A stretch of 64,000 bases of DNA, from contig NZ_JAPUVQ010000145.1 of the NCBI RefSeq assembly GCF_029255145.1, positions 54,590 to 118,589 of the forward strand, given 5' to 3'. The translations under genes and the position numbers were made by a program. Below are positions 33,887 to 42,154 of this stretch, in pieces. This DNA comes from Accumulibacter sp003538495 (GTDB taxonomy: Bacteria > Pseudomonadota > Gammaproteobacteria > Burkholderiales > Rhodocyclaceae). Position 1 is the stretch's first letter. Each line of letters opens with the position of its first letter. Below the pieces are notes generated by a model, which saw only the letters and a program-made list of their open reading frames with translations, ran no database searches and was not told the origin of the DNA.

Positions 33887-36724
33887 ATGGCGGGCGCATT
33901 ACCGGTCGCCGGCGTTGGCCTGGGCGATCAACACAAGTTTGGCTTTCCGCGCATCGAGAATGCTGCCTGGACGGTTGCCCCGCAGGGGTGGTCCTCCAGC
34001 CGGATCGCCCTGACGCATTCGGTCTATTACCCGGATCAGAACGGGGCAGCGGTTTGGTTTGCCTTTGACCAGACCTATGCGGCCCCCGCCGTGGCCAATG
34101 TCGCCTTTCATTTCAGTGGCGATACCCTGGCTGCCGGGGTTTCAGCGGGAGAGGGCGCGAAGTTTGGGGTGGCGGGCGTGGCCAATGCGGCACGCACCGT
34201 GGCCCCCCAAGGCATCGACAGCGGGGTGGTGCCCCGTGCCCTGCGCGTCTGGCCGTCGGTTGCCAACAGTGGGGCGAGTCGAGATTTCGCTTTCACGGCT
34301 GCCTATGCCCCCCTGACGGGGCAGAACACGGCGTTCTACTTCGGTGGCACCATGGTCGTTACGGCGGCTACGGTGGGCGACAGCAGTCGTTTCGGCAGCA
34401 TCGAACGGATCAAGAAGCCGCCACAGCTTTTTGCTGCAGGGTGGCAGTCGTCCAGGATCACCGGCAAGCCCCGCGTGGGGGCAACGGGCAGTATCGATTT
34501 CAACTTCGATCGGCCCTACGGTGTTCCGCCAGCAGCCAACACCGCATTCCATCTGGGCATCAAGCAGCCGCTGACGGCTTCCGTTGGGGATGCGTCCAAG
34601 TTTGGCTGGGCAGGGGTTCGCAACCTGGCGGCGACCGTGGCACCTCGAGGGATTGCGCCACCCGAGCGCGTCGCACGACCCAAGGTATTCGATGCGGACA
34701 CCCAAGGGGCCACGGTCGATTTCGCCTTTGTGCAGGCCTTCCTCAACCGGCCACCGGCGCTCAACACGCCGTTTTACTTCGCCTGGGAGAGCCGGGCCTT
34801 TCCGGACGGCTGGCAGGACACCGCCTTCGGTGCGTCACGCGTCTGGTTGTTTCACAGCTTCGCTCACGGTCAAGGCTGGGATTCATCCCGGTTTGGCACC
34901 TCTCTGGTGGAGAACTGGGCCGAGTTCGCGGCCACGCCGATGGGCATTGCACCGCCGGGGGCTGGGGTGCCGCACGTGGAGATTGCACCACGTTTCCCCT
35001 TTGCCTTGAGTGGGGTGCTTCCGACGCTGGCGTCGATGCACACGACGCTGCGCTATGTCTCCTTGACCGCTCGACCCACGGTGGCGCACCGCCGCGATCA
35101 CTGGCGACTGGCCAGCCCATCGGAACGTGGCGTTCGGCACGGTCAGCAAGACGCGCGCAAATCGCTGGCCGGCTGGCACAGCGATTGGCAAGTTGCTCGG
35201 CAGGCGCGCCAGGGCATCGAGCACCGACTACCGCAGCGTTTGCAGCCCAGTGCCTTGCGCTGGCTGCAGCTGCACCAGTCCGCGATGTCTCTGCCTTGGG
35301 AAAGTCCGCTCCGGCAGCAAGATGCCAGCCCCTTATGGCGAGACCTGATGTCGCCCCATCAGGATGCCGAAGGGGCGGCTGTTGGAGTTCTGTGTCTGCA
35401 ACAGGATGGCGATCGTTCGGTGCGCGCGAGTCGACGGGGCATCTGGCAAGTGGCAGTGGCTCTGGCGCGAGGTCTGGCGAGCGATCACCAAAGTGCGCAG
35501 CCCGAGCGATGGGGCTGGGTTGGTCGGTACCAGGAGGCGCGCGTGCCCCCGCCAGGACTGTCCCGGGTGGTCATTCCTCCGGTCGTGCCACCCGAGGCGT
35601 GTTATTCGCGCAGTCCGCATCTGGTGTTCGCTTCACCCGTTGCCAGTGACGGGCTGTTGTTCTTCCAGTGCGACGGCTACTCGCCATTGCCGCCTCCCGT
35701 GGGCGGCACGGTGGTCGTTGCCATCCAGAGGGTCTATCTCGTGATCAATCACTGCACCTTGAAGCGCGTCTCGGACAACGTCAGCGTGCCGACCGTGTCC
35801 ATGTCCTTGCGTCTGGATGCTGGCTCCTGGGTATGGGGCTTCGAGGCCGCCTTGCCCGGGGCCGCGCAGGCGCTGGTGGAGCCCACCAACGCAGGCCCGG
35901 TCGAACTCTCGGCATGGATCAATGGCACTGAATTCCGCGTCCTGGCCGAAAGCCTCAGCCGCGAGCGCACATTTGGCCAGACGATGCTGCGGGTGAGTGG
36001 GCGGGGGCGGCAGGCGCTGCTCGATGCGCCCTACGCGGCGACGATGAGCTTTACCAACATGGATGCGCGATCGCATCAGCAACTCTTTGATGACGTGCTG
36101 ACCTTGAACGGCATCCCCTTGGGCTGGACCATCGACTATGGGCTGGAAGCGTGGAATGTGCCTGCCGGTATCTTTGCGCATCAGGGGACGTTCATCAGCG
36201 CGTTGGCCACCCTGGCGCGTGCCGGAGGGGCGTATCTGATTCCGCACGCAAGTAGCATGTCGTTCCAGGTTCGCCCCCTGTACCCATTGGCACCGTGGCA
36301 CTGGGGTGAAATTACCCCGGACTTTGTCCTGCCAGCGGCCGCGATGAGTCGTGAGTCGATCGCATGGAGAGACAAACCGGCCTACAACCGGGTCTTTGTC
36401 AGTGGTCAGGAGCAAGGTGTCATCGGCCAGGTGACACGTGCCGGCTCAGCGGGGGATTTGATGGCGCCGATGGTCACCGATCCTCTGATCACGACAGCGG
36501 CTGCCGCACGCCAGCGGGGCCTGTCCATCCTGTCCGACACCGGACGGCAACTGGAGATCGGGTTGCGTCTGCCGGTATTGCCGACGACCGGGATCATCCG
36601 GCCTGGCGCCTACATCCAGTACGAGGACGAAGGCCAGACCCAACTGGGCCTGGTCCGCTCGACCAACGTCGAAGTGGGGCTGCCCGAGGTCTACCAGAGC
36701 CTGGGAGTCGAGTGCCATGCGTAA
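33887..36724 (+). CDS. Tail protein with N-terminal repeats and hub-like C-terminus
   Basis: 945 residues. The N-terminal third holds at least four repeats of about 90 residues with the signature A(N)-x-AF(H/Y)F followed by G(D/E)xxKFG and TVAP(R/Q)G. A middle Gln/Arg/Trp-rich part (LRWLQLHQSAMSLPWESPLR) follows. The C-terminal 350 residues contain HQGTFISALATLARAGGAYL and FQVRPLYPLAPWHWGE, resembling baseplate-hub or gpD-late-control proteins. Likely the central tail-tip or hub protein. It overlaps the next gene by eight bases. Confidence 0.7.
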   Translation: MAGALPVAGVGLGDQHKFGFPRIENAAWTVAPQGWSSSRIALTHSVYYPDQNGAAVWFAFDQTYAAPAVANVAFHFSGDTLAAGVSAGEGAKFGVAGVANAARTVAPQGIDSGVVPRALRVWPSVANSGASRDFAFTAAYAPLTGQNTAFYFGGTMVVTAATVGDSSRFGSIERIKKPPQLFAAGWQSSRITGKPRVGATGSIDFNFDRPYGVPPAANTAFHLGIKQPLTASVGDASKFGWAGVRNLAATVAPRGIAPPERVARPKVFDADTQGATVDFAFVQAFLNRPPALNTPFYFAWESRAFPDGWQDTAFGASRVWLFHSFAHGQGWDSSRFGTSLVENWAEFAATPMGIAPPGAGVPHVEIAPRFPFALSGVLPTLASMHTTLRYVSLTARPTVAHRRDHWRLASPSERGVRHGQQDARKSLAGWHSDWQVARQARQGIEHRLPQRLQPSALRWLQLHQSAMSLPWESPLRQQDASPLWRDLMSPHQDAEGAAVGVLCLQQDGDRSVRASRRGIWQVAVALARGLASDHQSAQPERWGWVGRYQEARVPPPGLSRVVIPPVVPPEACYSRSPHLVFASPVASDGLLFFQCDGYSPLPPPVGGTVVVAIQRVYLVINHCTLKRVSDNVSVPTVSMSLRLDAGSWVWGFEAALPGAAQALVEPTNAGPVELSAWINGTEFRVLAESLSRERTFGQTMLRVSGRGRQALLDAPYAATMSFTNMDARSHQQLFDDVLTLNGIPLGWTIDYGLEAWNVPAGIFAHQGTFISALATLARAGGAYLIPHASSMSFQVRPLYPLAPWHWGEITPDFVLPAAAMSRESIAWRDKPAYNRVFVSGQEQGVIGQVTRAGSAGDLMAPMVTDPLITTAAAARQRGLSILSDTGRQLEIGLRLPVLPTTGIIRPGAYIQYEDEGQTQLGLVRSTNVEVGLPEVYQSLGVECHA

Positions 36725-36944
36725 TCTGTTCAAGGAATTCCTGGCACTGATCCCCGATCCGGCCTTGCAGGTCGGGGCCGTTCAGTCCGTGTCTGCCAAC
36801 GTCGCAACCGTGGTTTTACCCGGTGGCGGCTTATTGAAAGCACGCGGGGGCAGTCCCGAACTGGTGGGCCGCAAAGTCTTCGTGCGCGACGGGGTGATCG
36901 AAGGGCTGGCGCCCGATCTGCCCACCGAAATCATCGAAATCTGA
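36717..36944 (+). CDS. Small tail-end protein
   Basis: A 75-residue protein overlapping the hub-like gene. Beta-rich with SVSANVATVVLPGGGLLKARG, then VGRKVFVRDGVIEGLAPDLP, an OB-like pattern seen in small tail-tip proteins. No family assigned. It closes the tail operon; the terminator follows 35 bases later. Confidence 0.65.
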   Translation: MRNLFKEFLALIPDPALQVGAVQSVSANVATVVLPGGGLLKARGGSPELVGRKVFVRDGVIEGLAPDLPTEIIEI

Positions 36945-36979
36945 AATCCGCTTCACCCAACCCAAAACTTCATCCCTTG

Positions 36980-37022
36980 AAACCCGTTCCGGTGCTCACG
37001 CGCCGGGCGGGTTTCGTTTTTT
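36980..37022 (+). terminator. Intrinsic terminator between tail and lysis modules
   Basis: AAACCCG (36980-36986) pairs with CGGGTTT (37008-37014), with extra inner pairing of CCGG and CCGG, followed by CGTTTTTT. It has the same CGGGTTTCGTTTTT tail as the terminator at 4718-4755 and likewise lies 13-14 bases before the next start codon. Confidence 0.8.
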
Positions 37023-37035
37023 ATGGAGACCGCCA

Positions 37036-37335
37036 ATGTCTGATCAAGAAAAACCTGCCCTCGTCGAGAACATGCTCCTCTTGCGCAAAGAGGACTTCGA
37101 CGAATTGCTCGACCGCGCAGCCGAACGTGGAGCGGAGCGTTGCCTGTCGCACCTCGGCCTCGAAAACGGCCACGCCGCGCGTGACATTCGAGAGTTGCGT
37201 GATCTGCTTGAAGCCTGGCGCGATGCCCGCCATACCGCTTGGCAGACGACCATCAAGGTCGTCACCACAGGCATCTTGGCCGCGCTTCTGGTTGGTGCTG
37301 CCATCAAGCTCAAGCTGATGGGAGGTCCCCAATGA
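37036..37335 (+). CDS. DUF6127-like small membrane protein
   Basis: A 99-residue protein with a soluble charged N-terminus (LLRKEDFDELLDRAAERGAERCL) and a C-terminal transmembrane segment (TTIKVVTTGILAALLVGAAIKL). The pattern fits DUF6127 proteins, common in prophage lysis regions. It could assist lysis as an anti-holin or spanin-like factor; this is inferred from context. The start overlaps the terminator region and the stop overlaps the holin start. Confidence 0.7.
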   Translation: MSDQEKPALVENMLLLRKEDFDELLDRAAERGAERCLSHLGLENGHAARDIRELRDLLEAWRDARHTAWQTTIKVVTTGILAALLVGAAIKLKLMGGPQ

Positions 37336-37808
37336 TTGAGACCTTGCTTGGCGGCCTACTTGGAGGGGCCTTCCGTCTAGCACCCGAGATTCTGAAGTGG
37401 CTGGATCGCCAAGGGGAACGTGGCCATGAACTGGCGATGCAGGACAAGGCGTTGGAATTCGAGAAATTGCGCGGAGCCCAGCGTATGGCCGAGATCGGTG
37501 CTGCCTCCGATGCGGCCTGGAACGTGGGCGCTGTCGAGGCCTTGCGTGATGCTGTGGCAGCACAGGGCCAAAAATCGGGCGTTGGCTGGGCTGATGCCCT
37601 GTCGGTCAGCGTTCGGCCGGTGATCACCTACTGGTTTATGGCGTTGTACTGCGCTGCAAAGACGGCAGCGTTCGCAGCAGCCGTGACCGCTGGCGCTGGT
37701 TGGGGGACGGCCATCTTGCATGCCTGGACGGAGGCCGACCAAGCGCTCTGGGCTGGGGTGTTGAACTTCTGGTTCCTGGGGCGTGTGTTCGACCGGGTGC
37801 GGCCGTGA
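37332..37808 (+). CDS. Holin, 3TM family
   Basis: A 158-residue membrane protein with an amphipathic N-terminus (MIETLLGGLLGGAFRLAPEILKWLD reduced to its motif LLGGLLGGAF), then a soluble helical part rich in Ala/Glu, and three hydrophobic segments from VRPVITYWFMALYCAAK to LWAGVLNFWFLGRVF. This is the 3TM_holin plan known from proteobacterial prophages. It permeabilises the inner membrane for lysozyme release. It overlaps both neighbours. Confidence 0.78.
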   Translation: MIETLLGGLLGGAFRLAPEILKWLDRQGERGHELAMQDKALEFEKLRGAQRMAEIGAASDAAWNVGAVEALRDAVAAQGQKSGVGWADALSVSVRPVITYWFMALYCAAKTAAFAAAVTAGAGWGTAILHAWTEADQALWAGVLNFWFLGRVFDRVRP

Positions 37809-38266
37809 TCACGGTTCCACAAGCGGCCATTGATCTGGCCAAGCGCTTCGAGGGCTTTCACCGCGTGCCGAAGAACGATCCTGGCCGTGCGTATCCCTAC
37901 GTCTGCCCGGCAGGCTACTGGACGATTGGCTACGGCCATCTCTGTGACCCGAAGCATCCGCCCATTACCATGGAAGAGGGTGATACCTATCTGGCGCGCG
38001 ATCTGATCGTCGCGTTAGAGGCTACCTTGCGGTATTGCCCAGTGCTGGCCACCGAGCCCGAGGGGCGACTTGCCGCGATCGTTGACTTCACGTTCAACCT
38101 CGGTGCAGGGCGGCTGCAAACGTCGACGCTGCGACGGAGGATAAATCACCGGGATTGGGTAGGCGCTGCAGCGGAACTACGGCGCTGGATCTACGGTGGC
38201 GGCAAAGTGTTGCCAGGATTGGTGTTAAGGCGAGAAGCAGAGCTGAGAATTTTTTTGAGAAATTGA
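37805..38266 (+). CDS. Endolysin, GH24 (T4/lambda-type) lysozyme
   Basis: A 153-residue muramidase. Catalytic Glu in KRFEGFHRV (residue 16), followed by a second catalytic region YVCPAGYWTIGYGHLC, gives the E...C/D-T arrangement of GH24. Later DFTFNLGAGRLQTSTLRRRI is typical of the family. The start is GTG at 37805, overlapping the holin stop (GTGA). No signal peptide, so it relies on the holin. It is the last phage gene; the stop is four bases from the convergent gene at 38271. Confidence 0.88.
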   Translation: MITVPQAAIDLAKRFEGFHRVPKNDPGRAYPYVCPAGYWTIGYGHLCDPKHPPITMEEGDTYLARDLIVALEATLRYCPVLATEPEGRLAAIVDFTFNLGAGRLQTSTLRRRINHRDWVGAAAELRRWIYGGGKVLPGLVLRREAELRIFLRN

Positions 38267-38270
38267 AAAC

Positions 38271-39260
38271 TCAGCCGTCGAGGCTTGTTTTTGGCCAGTA
38301 GATAAGGAGTTCGTAAAATAGCCTGGTTAACTTTGCATCGCCTGAGCCTGAGGTGAAATTGAAACTGCGTTGAGCAATTCCGTATCCAAGGAATTGAATG
38401 AGCTCCTTCACGGCGTCAAGGTTTGGGGCTGATAAATCAGAGATTGATTCTTGATCGTAAGCTTCAAAGAATAGCCAGTCGTCACCATCCTTTGATAAGA
38501 AAATGCTTGTATGCGACTGACCTTCAGTGGATTTGCTTTCTATATCTTCGAGCAATATGCTCAAAACGTGCTGTCCGTCACTTGAAAACCAAGATAGTTT
38601 TTGAGGACAAAAGCCATCCGCTGAAACCGTATCGGAGTCTGATGATTCCCAAGAGACAACAAAACCTTTGTTAATTGGCTTTGGTATGTAAAGGTCATCA
38701 TTGTCGAGGGCTGCGATTCGGCGCTGAATGTCCCGACAAGCGTTTTTGGATCTGACAACCTCATCAATCAGGTACTGGTATCTTCTGAGATTAACGTGCG
38801 CAGCAAGTGGGAAGGCGGAAATGCCTTCAATGAAGGTTTCAACTTCAAGTCTTTCTTCCCGTTTGTGGAGAAGTTTTTCAAGGAAATCCAGAAATGAATC
38901 TGGTTTGGTGATTCGAGTATTGAATATGACTTGGAGGAAATCGGTCTTTTCATCTAGTCTCCCGATGAACTCAATCAGTCGCTCATTTTCCTCTGCAAGT
39001 CGTTGGCTAAGATAATTTGCCTCTTCGTCGTCATTGCTGTGTGCCTGCAGATTAAAGCCTAAGTCCTCAAGCCACTCAACATCGTCTTTGTGTACTTCGA
39101 TGAAGACGCGTGAATAACCCTGGTATGAAGCCTCTGAAATAACTTTTTTGAGGTTCCATTGCCTGAGTTCGTTCAGCGGCAAATCACTTAACGTGGGTGG
39201 GCCGGGCGTGTTGTCTTGCGTGATTTTTGCCGCTTCTGTTGCTGTGAGATGATTTCCCAT
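38271..39260 (-). CDS. AT-rich gene of unknown function between prophage and BREX
   Basis: A 329-residue soluble protein, visibly AT-richer than its neighbours, convergent with the lysozyme gene with a four-base gap and no terminator. The N-terminal part (LSDLPLNELRQWNLKKVISEA) is followed by a long helical region (ANYLSQRLAEENERLIEFIGRL) and a C-terminal beta-rich half (SIFLSKDGDDWLFFEAYD). No family recognised. Composition and position at the phage end suggest a moron or defence cargo gene. Confidence 0.7.
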   Translation of the reverse strand: MGNHLTATEAAKITQDNTPGPPTLSDLPLNELRQWNLKKVISEASYQGYSRVFIEVHKDDVEWLEDLGFNLQAHSNDDEEANYLSQRLAEENERLIEFIGRLDEKTDFLQVIFNTRITKPDSFLDFLEKLLHKREERLEVETFIEGISAFPLAAHVNLRRYQYLIDEVVRSKNACRDIQRRIAALDNDDLYIPKPINKGFVVSWESSDSDTVSADGFCPQKLSWFSSDGQHVLSILLEDIESKSTEGQSHTSIFLSKDGDDWLFFEAYDQESISDLSAPNLDAVKELIQFLGYGIAQRSFNFTSGSGDAKLTRLFYELLIYWPKTSLDG

Positions 39261-39272
39261 GGTTCATGCTAC

Positions 39273-39413
39273 TTAATTAATCATCTTTTTCTTGGCGCTG
39301 TCGGCAGAGCGACTGAAGTCGTTGCAGACGTGGGTCGGGTAGTCGGGTACGATGTAGAAGCACTCGCGGAATGCTTCCTCGATGCTGTATTTGTGATATT
39401 CCATCCCAGCCAT
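39273..39413 (-). pseudogene. Truncated DUF262 (GmrSD/BrxU-like) nuclease, N-terminal remnant
   Basis: The 46-codon ORF begins MAGMEYHKYSIEEAFRECF and reaches YIVPDY, which I recognise as the N-terminal start of DUF262 nuclease domains; in full-length members this is followed by QRxYVW. Here the sequence switches to PTHVCNDFSRSADSAKKKMIN and stops. The break at about 39337 therefore looks like a recombination or integration boundary. DUF262 genes (BrxU) are often partners of BREX systems. It starts 23 bases before the end of brxA on the same strand. Confidence 0.6.
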
Positions 39414-39435
39414 GTAGTTTGTCGCTCTTGAATTT

Positions 39436-40161
39436 TTAAGCGTCGCTTCGCAGCGCAACGAACTGTTTGCTTGCGCCCTCCAGCCTCAACTCTAGGTGAT
39501 CGCAGCCAGATACCAAGTATGAAATCGACGCATCAAAGTAAAACGGAAATCCGAGCGGGGATGAGTTGATGTTCTCAAGAGGTATAGGTTTTCCGGCCTG
39601 CCGAACCATCGCCTCGATAAGCCACAGGATGTACTCATGGTCAGACAGCGTAAGTGGCTTTGCTGGAGTCAGTCGGTTTTCATCGTCTTGCCGAAGAACT
39701 ACGGACCAATCGATAAGGGTCTGAATAGCTGCCCTAGTTGCAACTTTTACGTTGTGTCTCTCACCATAGATTTCGCTCATGCGCCGATGGACCTCCGCTG
39801 CAGCGCAATCCCCTTGAATTGAGGAGAGTCGTCCAACAAGTTCAGCGACCCTCGAAAAAAAGGGGTAGTTCGTGATGATTGCGCCCCAGGCGAACGGCAA
39901 TATCGCATTGGGAGAAGTTGCGGTCAGCGCGATCTTGGTACCGCGATCCATAAACTCCTTGAGTTCGCTTCGAGGCTCCAAACAGAGGATTTTGAGTTTT
40001 GTGCGGGTTTTCTTTCTTGCTTCCTGGCCAAGGCCGGCGCTATCCAAGAACGCCTCGAGTTGCTCTGGAGAGATTTGTCCTGATCGAACTTTTAGCGCTT
40101 CAGCAATCCAGTCAAGCCGGATGAATCGGTCAAATGCAATCGCAGGAAGTTCAGCGTTCAT
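39436..40161 (-). CDS. brxA: BREX protein BrxA (DUF1819)
   Basis: A 241-residue helical protein. Features match BrxA: the opening FDRFIRLDWIAEALKVRSG, then a central ALPFAWGAIITNYPFF-like segment, then AAEVHRRMSEIYGERHNVKVATRAAIQTLIDW. BrxA in other types is a small DNA-binding protein needed for phage defence. Last gene of the BREX operon, as in type 3. ATG 40161 is preferred over 40173, since GAGAAG lies just upstream and gives an 11-base overlap with pglZ. Confidence 0.75.
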   Translation of the reverse strand: MNAELPAIAFDRFIRLDWIAEALKVRSGQISPEQLEAFLDSAGLGQEARKKTRTKLKILCLEPRSELKEFMDRGTKIALTATSPNAILPFAWGAIITNYPFFSRVAELVGRLSSIQGDCAAAEVHRRMSEIYGERHNVKVATRAAIQTLIDWSVVLRQDDENRLTPAKPLTLSDHEYILWLIEAMVRQAGKPIPLENINSSPLGFPFYFDASISYLVSGCDHLELRLEGASKQFVALRSDA

Positions 40162-42154
40162 TTTTCTTCTCATGAATTATTCGGACAAAGGGCACCATCA
40201 GTTCTTCGACCGAGACACCACCGTGAACAACAGCGTGCTCCCCTTGAAGCATGAATGCGCCGCGGCCACCTGCGAATAGGGCTTGATAGTTCACCGGAAG
40301 TCCAGCGACGTTTATTCGGTGAGAACCTGGACAAGCAGCCTCGGACTCAGCAGCGATCGCTTCGTTGCGGTAGGTACGGACACGCTCTCCGCGCATTTCT
40401 GCAGCAACGCCTTGCTTGGGCCGCCCTTGCCCGATAGCCTCCACGTTTCCATGATCCGCAGTTAGGTAAACGTCGAATCCTTTCGCCAGCAGCAGCGCAA
40501 ACAGACGATCGACGAAGCCGGAGTCGCACCAGTGCTCGATCTGAGTGGCGATTCCGCGTTTGCCAAGGACAGCGCCGTGGACAATTTCGTCGACAGTGTC
40601 GACGACGATCCCTGCCACCTTGATTGCGCTTCCGATTGAGGATTCAAGCTCCTCCAGTTGGTCGTTGCGCTTAAGTCCCTTCCGGTAAAAGATCTCGTTC
40701 GGCTTGAGTCCTTGGTCTTGCCAGAACCTGCTCCAGTGTGCTGACTCAGATGCCGTTGTCTCGATCGTTTCCGTGAACTCTCGCGGCTTCAAACCGGAAA
40801 AGATGGCCTGTCTCGATACAGAGGTCAGCGTTGGCATCCATGCGAAGCAAGCAGACTCATCAAAGCCATAGTTTGGGGCGCGGCGGCCAAGACACTCCCG
40901 GACGAGTACCCACTGATCGATGGCAAGACCGTCAAACACGAGCAACGCGACCCGACCCGAGCCCTCGGTTCTTTGCCGTGCCAGGTAACGGGGAATGTGA
41001 TGAACCATCACCGGCCCTTTGACTATGGGGAGTGATGGCAGGTCAGCGTAATGCTTGCTTGACCAAGCGATCAGTTGTTCGTCGGTGGCCCGTTGCAGCT
41101 CCGCCATGCTGGCCTTCAATCCCTCTGCTCGAGTCGCGTCCAGCCCGTGGTAACGACCCAGAACCTCGCCAAATTTGCGTGCGGTGTTGATCCAGTCGCG
41201 GTACGAGGATTCAGTGTCTGGCAGGGCCTGCTGAATGGCCTTGATCCCTTCTGCTACGAGGGTCCGAAGCGCGAGCGGATCCTGAACCACGCCCACCTTC
41301 GCCCATTCGGGAATGGAAGTGGGCATGCCTTGCACGGACAGCGGATGCAACAGCCCGTCCAGGAACATCGAGTCGATCCAAACGCGGACGTCAGGATGCT
41401 CGAAAGGGATCTCGACACGCAGCTGAAGCTCGGCAGGAGAAGGCTCCCCGATCCGCGTCCCTGTTACCCCATGACTCGAAAGGTAGCGATACCAAGCATC
41501 CTGTACGGTGCGCAGCAGCGCTGGCTTCGATTCAAATAATTGTCGCAACGGTAGCGGTTTTAGCGCGGCAATCTCGGACAACACCCCAGCGACATGTTCT
41601 GCGAGCACGGCGGGAAGCGCTGCATCGCGGTAATGGAGCCGCAGCAATTCCCGCCATAGGTCTTCCGGTCGGGCTATGAGGTGTGGGCTGATCTTGTAGA
41701 TATGGGTGAGGATGAATTCCTTGGTGGAAGACTCACCCATTGCCTGTGAAGCATGTTTGGCATGGGCATCGAACAGCGCTTCGTGTTGGTCCGGACCTAC
41801 CTGGCGGACGACCGAGTAGCTGAGCTTCGGGAACAGGTTGGCCAGACTAACGCTGACTTGCCGCGCTTGCGATAGGTAGTCCCAAGGAAGATCGCCGCTG
41901 GAGCTACCCCGCAGATGCAGCACCAAAGCTTTCGATGGCGCATCCTGGTCATGGTCCCAGGCAGTGCGATACCGCTCCTCATACTCGGCGCGGAATGCGA
42001 CCGAGTCGTCGTAGGGCAACAGCTCAAAACCGCGCTCACGCAGGCCTGACAAGACGCGCTCGTCCAGCAAGACATCATCAGGGTCCGCTGCGATCCACAA
42101 GCGCGACAAATCCGCAGTGAACTCCTTGAGGATACGATCCACCCAACCGCTCAT
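40151..42154 (-). CDS. pglZ: BREX phosphatase-fold protein PglZ
   Basis: A 667-residue protein with the alkaline-phosphatase fold of PglZ. Motifs visible: LLVFDGLAIDQW (near residue 405, metal-binding Asp), TLTSVSRQAIFSG, VYLTADHGNVEA (near 562, metal-binding Asp/His) and HGGVSVEELMVPFV at the C-terminus. The N-terminal half is the helical PglZ-specific region. PglZ is the hallmark of all BREX types. The start overlaps the helicase stop (ATGA), and ATG 42154 is chosen over the upstream ATG 42190. Confidence 0.9.
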   Translation of the reverse strand: MSGWVDRILKEFTADLSRLWIAADPDDVLLDERVLSGLRERGFELLPYDDSVAFRAEYEERYRTAWDHDQDAPSKALVLHLRGSSSGDLPWDYLSQARQVSVSLANLFPKLSYSVVRQVGPDQHEALFDAHAKHASQAMGESSTKEFILTHIYKISPHLIARPEDLWRELLRLHYRDAALPAVLAEHVAGVLSEIAALKPLPLRQLFESKPALLRTVQDAWYRYLSSHGVTGTRIGEPSPAELQLRVEIPFEHPDVRVWIDSMFLDGLLHPLSVQGMPTSIPEWAKVGVVQDPLALRTLVAEGIKAIQQALPDTESSYRDWINTARKFGEVLGRYHGLDATRAEGLKASMAELQRATDEQLIAWSSKHYADLPSLPIVKGPVMVHHIPRYLARQRTEGSGRVALLVFDGLAIDQWVLVRECLGRRAPNYGFDESACFAWMPTLTSVSRQAIFSGLKPREFTETIETTASESAHWSRFWQDQGLKPNEIFYRKGLKRNDQLEELESSIGSAIKVAGIVVDTVDEIVHGAVLGKRGIATQIEHWCDSGFVDRLFALLLAKGFDVYLTADHGNVEAIGQGRPKQGVAAEMRGERVRTYRNEAIAAESEAACPGSHRINVAGLPVNYQALFAGGRGAFMLQGEHAVVHGGVSVEELMVPFVRIIHEKKNER

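Larger units (their letters stand above)
1..38266. mobile_element. Lambda-like siphophage prophage, right-hand part
   Basis: A contiguous set of phage replication, packaging, head, tail and lysis genes in the usual order of lambda-type siphophages: terminase, gpW, portal, protease/scaffold, decoration protein, capsid, tail tube, chaperones with frameshift, tape measure, tail tip, holin, lysozyme. All late genes lie on the plus strand and look intact, so the morphogenesis module may be functional. Neither integrase nor repressor is in the window, so the left end is missing. The right end is placed after the lysozyme; it could extend to about 39335 if the AT-rich gene at 38271-39260 is phage cargo. 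The neighbouring defence island is a different element. Confidence 0.9.

Noticed and set aside
39290..39330. tRNA or att-like palindrome near CGCTGTCGGCAGAGCG
   Set aside because: Only a four-base outer arm pairs well and no tRNA cloverleaf can be drawn; no second copy is visible in the window to make it an att pair.
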